DNA of 21,113 nt from DASYTH01 sp035942955. GTDB taxonomy: Bacteria > Actinomycetota > Actinomycetes > Mycobacteriales > Pseudonocardiaceae. The notes beneath the pieces are model-generated. The model saw only the letters and a program-made list of their open reading frames with translations, made no database searches and was not told the DNA's origin. Position 1 is the stretch's first letter, and each line of letters starts with the position of its first letter. Location of the stretch: contig NZ_DASZCQ010000099.1 in NCBI RefSeq assembly GCF_035942955.1, positions 1 to 21,113 of the forward strand, written 5' to 3'. Below, piece by piece: positions 1-7,637 of the stretch. A program made the translations under genes and the position numbers.

Positions 1-2142
1 GCCGGCGAGCATGGGGTTGAGCAGGCCGAGCGCGGCCAGCGGCAGGGCGGCGACGTTGTAGGCGAAGGCCCAGAACAGGTTGCCCTTGATGGTGCCGAGG
101 GTGCGGCGGGACAGCCGGATGGCGTCGGCGGCGGCGCGCAGGTCGCCGCGGACCAGGGTCAGGTCGCCGGCCTCGATGGCGACGTCGGTGCCGGTGCCCA
201 TGGCCAGGCCGAGGTCGGCCTGGGCGAGGGCGGCGGCGTCGTTGACCCCGTCGCCGACCATGGCCACGACCCGGCCCTGGTCCTGAAGGCGCTTGACCAC
301 GTCGACCTTGTCGGCGGGCAGCACCTCGGCGATCACCTCGTCGATGCCGACCTCGGCCGCCACGGACCGGGCGGCCGCCTCGTTGTCACCGGTGAGCAGC
401 ACCGGCCGCAGACCAAGCGCACGCAGCTCGCGCACGGCCTGGGCCGATGTGGGCTTGACGGTGTCGGCCACGGCCAGCACGGCCCTGGCCGCGCCGTCCC
501 AGGCGACGAGCACGGCGGTGTGGCCGGATTGCTCGGCGTCCCGCTGGGCACGCTCGAGATCCTCGTCGAGGTGGATGCTCCACTGCTCGAGCAACGCGGC
601 CCGGCCGACCAGGACGGCGTGGCCGTCGACGATGCCTTGCACGCCAAGGCCTTCGACGTTGCCGAAGTCCTCGACCGGGGGGAGGTCGCCGGTGCGCTCG
701 GCGGCCGCGGTGGCGATCGCCCTGGCGATGGGATGCTCGGAGGCGTGCTCGAGGGCGCCGGCCAGCCGCAGCGCCTCGGCCTCGTCGCCCCCGCCGGCCA
801 CCGTGACGTCCACAAGGGACATCCGGCCCTCGGTGACCGTGCCGGTCTTGTCCAGCACCACGGTGTCGATGCGGCGGGTGGACTCCAGCACCTCGGGTCC
901 CTTGATCAGGATGCCGAGCTGCGCGCCGCGGCCGGTGCCGACCAGCAGCGCGGTCGGGGTGGCCAGGCCGAGGGCGCACGGGCAGGCGATGATCAGCACG
1001 GCCACCGCGGCGGTGAACGCCGCGCTCGCCCCGCCGCCCGCGCCGAGCCAGAAGGCCAGGGTGCCGACCGACAGCGCGATGACGATCGGGACGAACACCG
1101 CGGAGACCCGGTCGGCCAGCCGCTGCACCGCGGCCTTGCCGTTCTGGGCATCCTCAACGAGGCGTGCCATCTGGGCGAGCTGGGTGTCGGCGCCGATCCG
1201 GGTGGCCCGCACGACCAGCCGGCCACCGACGTTGACCGTCGCGCCCACCACGGCGTCGTCCCGGCGCACCTCCACCGGCACCGACTCGCCGGTGAGCATG
1301 CTGGCGTCGACCGCGGAGCCGCCCTCGACGACCACGCCGTCGGTGGCGATCTTCTCGCCCGGCCGCACCACGAACAGGTCGCCGACGGCCAGCCGCTCGG
1401 TCGGGATCCGGGTCTCGATCCCGTCGCGCAGCACGGCGACGTCCTTGGCGCCCAGCTCGAGCAGGGCGCGAAGGGCGGCCCCGGCGCGGCGCTTGGCCCG
1501 CGCCTCGAAGTAGCGGCCGGCCAGGATGAACGTGGTGACCCCGGTGGCCACCTCGAGGTAGATGCTGCCGCCCCCGGTCATCCGTTGGATGGTCAGCTCG
1601 AACCCGTGCCGCATGCCGGGCTCGCCGGCCGTGCCCCAGAACAGCGCATAGACCGACCACCCGAACGCGGCGCCGACCCCGAGCGAGATCAGCGTGTCCA
1701 TGGTGGCCGCGGCGTGCCGCAGGTTGGTCCAGGCGGCCCGGTGGAACGGCAAGGCGCCCCACACCACGACCGGCCCGGCCAGCGCCAGCGACAGCCACTG
1801 CCAGTAGGTGAACTGCAGGGCCGGGATCATCGCCAGCGCGATCACCGGCGCGGTCAGCACCGCCGAGCCGATCAGCCGCTGCCGCAGCGAGCGGGTAGGG
1901 TCGTCGGCCTCCGGCGCGGCCTCGGCGGCGGGCGGCGCGGGCAGCTCGGCGCTGTAGCCGGTGGCCTCCACGACCTTGACCAGATCCTCGGCCGAGACCG
2001 TGTCCGGGAAGCTGACCCTGGCCTTCTCGGTGGCGAAGTTGACCGTCGCGGTCACGCCCTCGACCTTGTTCAGCTTCCGCTCGATCCGGGCCGCGCAGGA
2101 CGCACACGTCATCCCGCCGATGGACAGCTCGACCGTGCTCAT
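1..2142 (-). CDS. copA: Copper-translocating P1B-type ATPase (3' end outside window)
   Basis: Integral membrane pump that uses ATP to export Cu(I) from the cytoplasm. The 714 codons visible begin with a heavy-metal-associated domain bearing MTCASC (residues about 10-15). Transmembrane helices follow, then the actuator loop TGES (plus-strand position about 1290), the metal-transport motif CPC in helix 6 (about 975-985), the phosphorylation motif DKTGT (about 845-858), the SEHP motif of the nucleotide domain (about 730-742) and the hinge GDGVND (about 243-260). Family members are about 750 residues, so roughly the last 30-40 residues and the stop lie before base 1. The ATG at 2142-2140 overlaps the stop of the upstream gene as ATGA, so translation is probably coupled. 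It is the last visible gene of the csoR operon and should be copper-induced through CsoR. CPC plus the adjacent CsoR and CopZ favour Cu(I) over Zn or Cd. Confidence 0.95.
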   Translation of the reverse strand, partial: MSTVELSIGGMTCASCAARIERKLNKVEGVTATVNFATEKARVSFPDTVSAEDLVKVVEATGYSAELPAPPAAEAAPEADDPTRSLRQRLIGSAVLTAPVIALAMIPALQFTYWQWLSLALAGPVVVWGALPFHRAAWTNLRHAAATMDTLISLGVGAAFGWSVYALFWGTAGEPGMRHGFELTIQRMTGGGSIYLEVATGVTTFILAGRYFEARAKRRAGAALRALLELGAKDVAVLRDGIETRIPTERLAVGDLFVVRPGEKIATDGVVVEGGSAVDASMLTGESVPVEVRRDDAVVGATVNVGGRLVVRATRIGADTQLAQMARLVEDAQNGKAAVQRLADRVSAVFVPIVIALSVGTLAFWLGAGGGASAAFTAAVAVLIIACPCALGLATPTALLVGTGRGAQLGILIKGPEVLESTRRIDTVVLDKTGTVTEGRMSLVDVTVAGGGDEAEALRLAGALEHASEHPIARAIATAAAERTGDLPPVEDFGNVEGLGVQGIVDGHAVLVGRAALLEQWSIHLDEDLERAQRDAEQSGHTAVLVAWDGAARAVLAVADTVKPTSAQAVRELRALGLRPVLLTGDNEAAARSVAAEVGIDEVIAEVLPADKVDVVKRLQDQGRVVAMVGDGVNDAAALAQADLGLAMGTGTDVAIEAGDLTLVRGDLRAAADAIRLSRRTLGTIKGNLFWAFAYNVAALPLAALGLLNPMLAG

Positions 2143-3104
2143 CGGGTGCCTCCGTGGCCATGGTCATCGCCGGACGGCTCGGCCGGAGCCTGGGCCGGGG
2201 CCGGCATCGGCGGTGCGGTGCCCGCCGCGTCCAGGGTGAACTCGGCCGTGCGCACCGTTCCCCCGTGCTGGAAGTCCAGGAACAGACGGTACTGCCCCGC
2301 GGTGGGGACCTCGACGGCGAACCGCACCTGCGGCCCGGCCGGGGTGGTGCCGTCGCCCGGCGTACCGAGCGGGTGCACGTGCAGGTAGCCCAGATCGGCC
2401 GCGCGCAACGAGACCAGGTGCCCGTAGGCGCCGAGGTACGGCTCGAGGTCGCCGACCGGGGTCCCGTTGCGGGTCACGGTCGCGGTCACCGTGGCCTCCC
2501 GGCCCGGCACCAGGTCGCCGTCCAACCGGACCTCATAACCGTCCACAGTGCCCGTCCGAGTTGGACGGTCATACCGCGCCGGCTCGTACGCGCCTGGTGC
2601 GTGCACGTCGGCGCCAAGGGTGGTCTTCTCCCCGCCTTCCGGCTTGAAGTCGGTGAACACCCGGTAGCTGCCGGCCTGCGGCAGGGTCAGGTCGATGCTC
2701 CAGGTGCCGTCCTGGGCCATCTCCGGGTGCACGTGCCGGTAGTTCGAGCCGTCGCGCCGGACCACCACCAGGTGCAGCCGCTTGTCGTGCTCCACGTCGA
2801 ACCGGGTCACCGCCGCGCCGTCCGGCCCGAGGATGCGGAACCGGAACGGCTGCGGGGTGGCGGTGGCCAACCGGTCCTGGCCGAGCTCGAGCCGGTAGCC
2901 GTTGGCGGCCGCCGCCAGGCCGGGCAATCCGGTGTCACCGTGCGCCTCGTCGGCCACCGCCTCGGCGCCCGTCATCGAGTGGTCGGCGGCGGCCGGGGCC
3001 GGGCTCTCGTCGAGCGGGCCCACCGCGGAGCCGACCGCCAAGGCGCCGCCCGCGACGGCGGCAAGGGCCAGCGCGAACGCCGACAGCTTGGTGGCGGTCC
3101 TCAT
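2139..3104 (-). CDS. Secreted His-rich putative copper-binding protein
   Basis: A 321-residue exported protein. The first 25 or so residues have a basic start and an Ala/Leu/Val-rich core typical of a Sec signal peptide. The body reads as two beta-rich modules, each with a similar HxH motif: RHVHPEM (about residues 123-129) and LHVHPLG (about 240-246). Further histidines follow the signal peptide (DHSM) and end the protein (DDHGHG). Spaced HxH motifs in a secreted protein between copZ and copA suggest extracytoplasmic copper binding or buffering; this is inference, not a named family function. A GAGGGAG ribosome site precedes the ATG. The gene starts 16 bases after copZ ends and overlaps copA by four bases (ATGA), so all three are probably made from one transcript. 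Confidence 0.8.
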   Translation of the reverse strand: MRTATKLSAFALALAAVAGGALAVGSAVGPLDESPAPAAADHSMTGAEAVADEAHGDTGLPGLAAAANGYRLELGQDRLATATPQPFRFRILGPDGAAVTRFDVEHDKRLHLVVVRRDGSNYRHVHPEMAQDGTWSIDLTLPQAGSYRVFTDFKPEGGEKTTLGADVHAPGAYEPARYDRPTRTGTVDGYEVRLDGDLVPGREATVTATVTRNGTPVGDLEPYLGAYGHLVSLRAADLGYLHVHPLGTPGDGTTPAGPQVRFAVEVPTAGQYRLFLDFQHGGTVRTAEFTLDAAGTAPPMPAPAQAPAEPSGDDHGHGGTR

Positions 3105-3120
3105 CGTGATCTCCCTCGGG

Positions 3121-3327
3121 TCAGCCGGCCAGCTCGTAGCCGGCCTCGGCGACCGCCGCGCGGATCTCGTCGTCGGTCACCGGGCGGTCGCTGGTGACGG
3201 TGACGCGGCCGGTGGCCAGGTCGACGTCGACGTTGCGCACGCCGTCGATCCCGCCGACCTCCTCGGTCACCGAGCTGACGCAGTGGCCGCAGGTCATGCC
3301 CTGCACGGTGTAGGTGGACTGAGGCAT
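3121..3327 (-). CDS. copZ: CopZ-like copper chaperone, single HMA domain
   Basis: A 68-residue cytosolic protein consisting of one heavy-metal-associated domain of ferredoxin-like fold. The Cu(I) site is MTCGHC at residues 11-16, in the usual loop after the first beta strand. Length matches bacterial CopZ proteins (65-72 residues). Its expected job is to carry Cu(I) to the HMA domain of the CopA pump two genes downstream and possibly to CsoR. The ATG at 3327 has an AAGGGA ribosome site. It lies 25 bases after csoR and 16 bases before the secreted His-rich protein gene, in the same orientation. Confidence 0.93.
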   Translation of the reverse strand: MPQSTYTVQGMTCGHCVSSVTEEVGGIDGVRNVDVDLATGRVTVTSDRPVTDDEIRAAVAEAGYELAG

Positions 3328-3352
3328 CGCTCGTTCCCTTCTCGCGTTCGGC

Positions 3353-3634
3353 TCAGGAGCGGACCAGGCGGGCGATCGCGTCGCTGGCCTCGGTGATCTT
3401 TTCGTTGGCGGTGGCGCCGCCCTCGCTGATCGCCTCGGTGACGCAGTGCCGCAGGTGCTCGTCGAGCAGCGAGATGGACACCGCCTGCAGGGCTCGGGTG
3501 GCCGCGGAGATCTGCGTGAGGATATCGATGCAGTACTCGTCGTTCTCGACCATCCGGCTCAGCCCGCGGATCTGTCCCTCGATCCGCCGCAGCCGCCGCA
3601 GGTGGGCGTCCTTGGTCTCGGTGTAGCCCCGCAT
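3353..3634 (-). CDS. csoR: CsoR-family copper-sensing transcriptional repressor
   Basis: A 93-residue all-helical DUF156-family repressor. The Cu(I)-coordinating residues are present as C35, H60 and C64, matching the Cys-His-Cys set of Mycobacterium tuberculosis CsoR and separating it from the formaldehyde (FrmR) and nickel (RcnR) branches. The N-terminal helix has the conserved basic stretch LRRLRRIEGQIRG used in DNA binding. Cu(I) binding is known to release CsoR from DNA. It is the first gene of the csoR-copZ-secreted protein-copA operon and has an AGGAG ribosome site 8 bases before the ATG. A matching operator at 3715-3733 lies in the promoter upstream, so the operon should be autoregulated. 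Confidence 0.95.
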   Translation of the reverse strand: MRGYTETKDAHLRRLRRIEGQIRGLSRMVENDEYCIDILTQISAATRALQAVSISLLDEHLRHCVTEAISEGGATANEKITEASDAIARLVRS

Positions 3635-3709
3635 TGCTCGTGCTCCTGTCGATCCGGCTCGCCGCGCGGCCGGCCCGGTCGGCCGGGGGAGCGGCGAGCG
3701 CCCACCTCA

Positions 3710-3739
3710 TTTATACCTATAGGGGGTATAGGTGTGCAA
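3710..3739 (-). promoter_or_regulatory. CsoR operator within the cop operon promoter
   Basis: On the minus strand a -35-like TTGCAC (3739-3734) and a -10-like TATAAA (3715-3710) are 18 bases apart. The spacer holds ACCTATACCCCCTATAGGT (3733-3715), a perfect 7-bp inverted repeat around five C. A second overlapping inverted repeat, TATACC/GGTATA (3712-3717 and 3725-3730), is also present. This agrees with known CsoR sites built on TACC and GGTA half-sites around a GC-rich centre. Repressor bound here would block polymerase. The start of csoR is about 75 bases downstream. Rest of the 3635-3769 gap: nothing else seen. Confidence 0.82.
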
Positions 3740-3769
3740 GTGCTCGAGCGAGACGTGGGTCACTCCCGG

Positions 3770-4555
3770 TCAGGATCGGGTGCGGGCGTGGCTCCGCCGC
3801 CACAGCCCGATGCCCACCGCCTGTCCGATGAGGACCGCCAGGACGATGCCGATGAGCAGAACCGTGAAGGGTGAGGTCATCCGCAGCAGCGCCCCGTAGA
3901 AGAAGGCGTGCAGGGCGACGAGCGCGAACAGGGCGTAGTTCAGGCGCTGGAGGTTCTTCCACCGCGTGGCTTTCAGCTCCCGCAGGGAGCGGTCGTTGGA
4001 CAGGGCGAGCAACCCCACGGCGATCACCAGCGCGGCCAGCCCGGTCCAGTTCCCGAGACCGAAACTGTCGGTCCGCGGCGTGCCGTCGGAGAAGAAGAAA
4101 TAGTTGACGAAGTTGAACAGGTCGCCGGCGTTGCCGTGCGCCTTGAGCCCGACGATCACGTGGGCGAGACTGGCGATCACCGCCCACGTCCCGACGTCCC
4201 TGGCCAGCGAGGTGGACACGGGATTGCGGCGGTGCAGCAGCAGGTTGGCCGTCCCGACCAGAAGCGTCAGCCCCAGGAACACGGTCGCCACGTAGCCGGA
4301 GGCGAGGGTGAACGCCGCTTCCCCGGTGCGACCGTGGCCGCCGCCACCGGTGTACGACGCCGCCGTCGGGAACGGCGTCGGCGCGCCCATGTCGAGCAGC
4401 GCGAAACCTCCCCTTGTGAACGGCGGCAGGCCCATGAACACGACCAGCAGCACGGCGCTGGCCGCGGCCAGCGGCAGGTGGTGGAGCAGCAGGCGACGGC
4501 GCCAGTCGCGGCCGGCGCCGAGCGGGCGGCCTAATCGGTTCGGCATCCGCGTCAC
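3770..4555 (-). CDS. Ferric-reductase-like transmembrane (b-type haem) protein
   Basis: About 261 residues with six predicted membrane helices. Candidate haem-ligand histidines lie in helix 3 (SLAHVIVGLKAHG) and helix 5 (ALHAFFYG). The segment RWKNLQRLNYALFALVALH resembles the W-K-x-L-x-R-L-x-Y signature of the ferric-reductase-like/MsrQ membrane domain. No FAD or NAD(P)H domain is present, so any electron transfer needs a partner. I chose GTG 4555, which overlaps the upstream stop as GTGA; ATG 4546 is the alternative. Longer extensions of this frame upstream run through the neighbouring small gene and have Arg/Gly-rich, non-native composition. It sits between the copper operon and a two-component system and may act in metal or thiol redox balance at the membrane (inference). 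Confidence 0.78.
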   Translation of the reverse strand: MTRMPNRLGRPLGAGRDWRRRLLLHHLPLAAASAVLLVVFMGLPPFTRGGFALLDMGAPTPFPTAASYTGGGGHGRTGEAAFTLASGYVATVFLGLTLLVGTANLLLHRRNPVSTSLARDVGTWAVIASLAHVIVGLKAHGNAGDLFNFVNYFFFSDGTPRTDSFGLGNWTGLAALVIAVGLLALSNDRSLRELKATRWKNLQRLNYALFALVALHAFFYGALLRMTSPFTVLLIGIVLAVLIGQAVGIGLWRRSHARTRS

Positions 4556-4725
4556 CGGGGCCCGTGCCGGTCGGGATCGTGGCGCTGAACCGGTGCGTGC
4601 TTGTCCGGGCCCGCGCCGCCACCGACGCCCGCGGCGCCCAGCAGCATCGCGCTGACCACCACCCCGACCAGAACGAGCGCGATGACGCCCGGCACCCTCA
4701 CCCAGATGGGAATTGCGGTTTTCAT
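4552..4725 (-). CDS. Small single-pass membrane protein, 57 residues
   Basis: Short gene starting at ATG 4725 with a GAGGTGGGG ribosome site. The product has a short polar N-terminus, one hydrophobic helix (about residues 11-35, Val/Leu/Ala-rich with small residues after it), and a polar tail with three histidines at 43, 49 and 54. The stop TGA (4554-4552) overlaps a GTG start of the ferric-reductase-like gene, so the two are likely translated together and may form one membrane complex. I recognise no named family. Support comes from the ribosome site, the four-base overlap, GC-rich third codon positions and the sensible membrane topology. Confidence 0.65.
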   Translation of the reverse strand: MKTAIPIWVRVPGVIALVLVGVVVSAMLLGAAGVGGGAGPDKHAPVQRHDPDRHGPR

Positions 4726-4761
4726 GGCCCCACCTCACCAAGCGGGCCATGAGAGCGGCGC

Positions 4762-4789
4762 TAGGGAACTCCTCACACGCCCCTAACGT
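4762..4789. promoter_or_regulatory. Candidate operator between divergent redox and two-component genes
   Basis: The 78-base gap between the small membrane gene (minus) and the response regulator (plus) contains an interrupted inverted repeat, TAGGG (4762-4766) and CCCTA (4781-4785). A -10-like TAACGT follows at 4784-4789, about 15-25 bases before the regulator start. The position suits autoregulation by the OmpR-type regulator or control of both directions. There is no family match behind this. Confidence 0.35.
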
Positions 4790-4803
4790 CGTGCGCGGGC
4801 ACG

Positions 4804-5469
4804 ATGGTGGGCGTGCGGGTACTGGTGGTGGAGGACGAACGCCTGCTGGCCGACGCGATCGGCGCCGGGCTGCGCAACCACGCCATGGCCGTCGACGTGG
4901 CCTACGACGGCGACGCCGCGCTGGAACGCCTTGCGGTCAACGACTACGACGTCGTCGTGCTCGACCGTGATCTGCCCGTGGTGTCGGGCGACCAGGTGTG
5001 CACCACGCTGGTGGAGTCCGGATCGGACACCCGGATCCTGATGCTCACCGCCGCGGCGGCCGTCCCGGCCCGGGTCGCCGGGCTGGGCCTCGGCGCCGAC
5101 GACTACCTCACAAAGCCGTTCGACTTCGCCGACCTCATCGCCCGCATCCACGCCCTGAACCGGCGGGCTCGGCCGGCCACCCCACCGGTGCTCGAGCGCG
5201 CCGGCATCCGCCTCGACCCGCACCGCCGCGCCGTGACCCGTGACGGCGCACCGGTGTCGTTGTCCCGCAAGGAGTTCGCCGTCCTGCACGAGCTCATGCG
5301 CGCCGCCGGCGGCGTGGTCTCGGCCGAGCAACTCCTGGAAAAGGCATGGGACGAGCACACCGACCCGTTCACCGGCGTGGTCCGGTTCACCATCATGATG
5401 GTGCGGCGCAAGCTCGGCGATCCGCCGGTCGTCGACACCGTTCCCGGCGCCGGGTACCGCATCCGGTGA
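4804..5469 (+). CDS. OmpR/PhoB-family response regulator
   Basis: A 221-residue two-domain regulator. The N-terminal receiver has acidic residues E10-D11, phosphoacceptor D54 (VVLDRDLP), the switch Thr in MLTA (about 82) and the conserved Lys in YLTKPF (about 105). The C-terminal half is a winged-helix OmpR DNA-binding domain (LSRKEFAVLHELM, then RFTIMMVRRKLGDPP and GAGYRIR). The start is uncertain: ATG 4804 is the longest, but GTG 4813 gives the canonical MRVLVVEDE beginning. The stop overlaps the kinase start as GTGA, so regulator and kinase form a cognate pair. The regulated genes cannot be read from sequence; the divergent membrane redox pair is the obvious candidate. Confidence 0.92.
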   Translation: MVGVRVLVVEDERLLADAIGAGLRNHAMAVDVAYDGDAALERLAVNDYDVVVLDRDLPVVSGDQVCTTLVESGSDTRILMLTAAAAVPARVAGLGLGADDYLTKPFDFADLIARIHALNRRARPATPPVLERAGIRLDPHRRAVTRDGAPVSLSRKEFAVLHELMRAAGGVVSAEQLLEKAWDEHTDPFTGVVRFTIMMVRRKLGDPPVVDTVPGAGYRIR

Positions 5470-6830
5470 CCCGCCCGTGGCGGTGGACCATTCGGGTCCG
5501 GCTGACCCTGCTGTACGCGGCCGCGCTCTTCCTCGCCGGCGCGGTGCTCATCACGGTGATGTACGTCTACTTCGACCGGTCACTCGGAAGGCACGCGGCC
5601 GACCGGGCCGCCGCCACCGAGCAGCTCACCGCGGAGTTCCTCGGCGACGCGCACGACCCGCGCACCGACCAGCTGCACAAGGCGCTGCGGGCCCAGTTCC
5701 AAGTGGACCGCGACGACACGCTGCGCGCGATGCTCCTGTGGTCGCTGGCCTCGCTCGGAGTCGTCGGCCTTGTCGCCGGCGGGCTCGGCTGGCTGCTCGC
5801 CGGGCGGGCGCTGCGCCCCCTGCAAAGAATCACCGCGACCGCGCGCCGGGTCGCCGACCGCAACCTGAACGAGCGGATCGCGCTGGACGGGCCCGACGAC
5901 GAGATCAAGGACCTCGCCGACACCTTCGACGCCATGCTCGAACGGCTGGACCGCTCCTTCGACGGCCAACGCCGGTTCGTCGCCAACGCCTCGCACGAGT
6001 TGCGGACCCCGCTGACGATCAGCCGCACCCTGATCCAGGTCGCGCTCGACACCCCGAACGCCCCGGCGGCCACCCGCGAGCTCGGCGCGACCCTGCTGGA
6101 GGTCAACCGGCGCCACGAGCACCTCATCGACGCTCTGCTCGTGCTCGCCGGCAGCGAGGCCCGCCTTACCGAGCGGGATCCGGTCGACCTCGCGGACATC
6201 GCCCGGCGCGTCGCCACCCTGTCCGCCGGCCCGGCGCGTGAGGCCGGGATCGAGATCCGCGCCGCCACCTCGGCCGCCCCCGTGCTCGGTGACCCGGTGC
6301 TGCTGGAACGCCTCGCGCAGAACCTGCTCGACAACGCGATCCGCTACAACCTCGCCGCCGGCGGCTGGGTGTCGATCACCACCGGCGCCGCCGGCGAGCA
6401 CGCCTCCCTCACCGTGGCCAACAGCGGCCCCGCCGTGCCCGCCGACGAGGTCGACGGTTTGTTCGAACCGTTTCGCAGGCTGGCGTCCACCGACCGGCTC
6501 ACCGAATCCGGCCCGGCCCCGCCCGGCCGCGGCGCGGGCCTCGGCCTGTCCATCGTCCGCTCCGTCGCCAAGGCCCATCACGGTCGGGTCCACGCCCACC
6601 CCCGACCCGGCGGCGGCCTCACCGTCGAGGTCCGGATCCCCGCCGCGACGCCACCGGCCGGCGGGAAGCCCGAACGAGCGTCACGCCCTGGCGAGGGGGC
6701 AGGCCAGCACGGCGATGGCGATCATCAACCCGGCCGCGGTGAGAAACGGGACGGTGCCGGCGATGATCCCGGCCGCACCGGCGCACGCCGCGCGCCGCGC
6801 CCGGCCGGGAACGGCCCCGGGGCGCCGTAA
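5466..6830 (+). CDS. Two-component sensor histidine kinase with extended C-terminal tail
   Basis: Membrane sensor kinase starting at GTG 5466, overlapping the regulator stop as GTGA; upstream codons of this frame only shadow the regulator. Order: TM helix 1 (about residues 12-35), a short external loop of about 60 residues, TM helix 2 (about 90-115), HAMP (about 116-165), dimerisation helix with phosphoacceptor H177 in ASHELRTPL, N-box NLLDNAIRYN from about 286, and G-box GAGLGLSIVRS. The short loop implies sensing in or near the membrane. The kinase fold ends near VEVRIPAA (base about 6650). Roughly 55 further residues, Gly/Arg/Pro-rich and non-native in look, run antisense to the M56 protease gene, so the original stop may have been lost. 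Confidence 0.9.
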   Translation: MTRPWRWTIRVRLTLLYAAALFLAGAVLITVMYVYFDRSLGRHAADRAAATEQLTAEFLGDAHDPRTDQLHKALRAQFQVDRDDTLRAMLLWSLASLGVVGLVAGGLGWLLAGRALRPLQRITATARRVADRNLNERIALDGPDDEIKDLADTFDAMLERLDRSFDGQRRFVANASHELRTPLTISRTLIQVALDTPNAPAATRELGATLLEVNRRHEHLIDALLVLAGSEARLTERDPVDLADIARRVATLSAGPAREAGIEIRAATSAAPVLGDPVLLERLAQNLLDNAIRYNLAAGGWVSITTGAAGEHASLTVANSGPAVPADEVDGLFEPFRRLASTDRLTESGPAPPGRGAGLGLSIVRSVAKAHHGRVHAHPRPGGGLTVEVRIPAATPPAGGKPERASRPGEGAGQHGDGDHQPGRGEKRDGAGDDPGRTGARRAPRPAGNGPGAP

Positions 6831-7637
6831 CCGGGCCAGCCGGACGTCGATCGCGTCCGGCGCCATGGCCAGCGCCCCGCCGGGCACGCCGTGCCGGGAA
6901 ACGTCCCGCAGAGCCGTGCGCACGGCGGCGACCCCGCAGACCCGCACCGCCGCGACGTCGGCGGCCACCTCGACCAGCTCCCGAATCGCCGCGGGGGCCT
7001 GCCGGAACAGCGGCACGAAGGGCAGCACCGTCGACGTGGCGTCCACCATCGCGATCAGGAGATGGTGCCGGCCGCGCAGGTGCGCCCGCTCGTGCTCGAG
7101 CACGGCGGCCACGCTGTCGGCCGCCATGTGCCGCGTCAGTCCTTCGGTTGCCACCACGGTGCCCGGCCGGCCGGCGACGCAGAACGCCAGGGGACGGTCG
7201 TAGGCCATCCACAGCGTGGTGGGCCTTCCCTCGTCCACCCTGGCGGCCAACCGGAGCACGGCCAGGTGCTCCCGCCCGGCCCGGGTGCGGCGCCGGTACA
7301 CGCGGATCCCGACCACCGCCGAGCGGGCGGCCGCGGTCACCAGGATCGCGACTCCCAGCATGCCGCCGAACTCCTCGACCCGGGGCGGCGAGCCGTGCTG
7401 CACGGCGTCCCAGCAGTGGTGCACCACCGCAAGCAGCGAGCCGATCTCACCGTGGCCCGGCAGCAGCAACAGGATGACGCCGGCCACCGCGGCCAGCGCG
7501 ACGCCGGTCATCGCCAGCAGCCAGCACACGATCAGCACCAACGGATCGCGGCGGCACAGATCCACCCGGCGCAGGCGGCGCGGAAGCCACCAGCCCACTG
7601 CGGCGGCGCCGGACAGCAGCGCCAGCGCCGCGGTCAT
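6681..7637 (-). CDS. M56-family (BlaR1-like) membrane metalloprotease
   Basis: A 318-residue multi-helix membrane protein with the zinc-protease motif HERAH (first His about residue 182) in the AVLEHERAHLRGRHH context typical of M56 proteases. Hydrophobic helices lie at the N-terminus (about 1-17), about 30-60, about 85-105, and at the C-terminal end. It lacks the penicillin-sensor domain of staphylococcal BlaR1, like most actinobacterial members. Known family members cleave or inactivate a BlaI repressor after a signal. The ATG at 7637 overlaps the BlaI stop as ATGA, which strongly links the two. Longer frames reaching 8432 only shadow blaI and beyond. Its 3' end overlaps the sensor kinase frame on the other strand. 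Confidence 0.88.
   Translation of the reverse strand: MTAALALLSGAAAVGWWLPRRLRRVDLCRRDPLVLIVCWLLAMTGVALAAVAGVILLLLPGHGEIGSLLAVVHHCWDAVQHGSPPRVEEFGGMLGVAILVTAAARSAVVGIRVYRRRTRAGREHLAVLRLAARVDEGRPTTLWMAYDRPLAFCVAGRPGTVVATEGLTRHMAADSVAAVLEHERAHLRGRHHLLIAMVDATSTVLPFVPLFRQAPAAIRELVEVAADVAAVRVCGVAAVRTALRDVSRHGVPGGALAMAPDAIDVRLARLRRPGAVPGRARRAACAGAAGIIAGTVPFLTAAGLMIAIAVLACPLARA

Noticed and set aside
293..2388. Long plus-strand open frames opposite copA and the secreted His-rich gene.
   Set aside because: They are high-GC shadows: compositions rich in Arg, Ala, Ser or His/Gly, no family match, while the minus strand gives complete P1B ATPase motifs.
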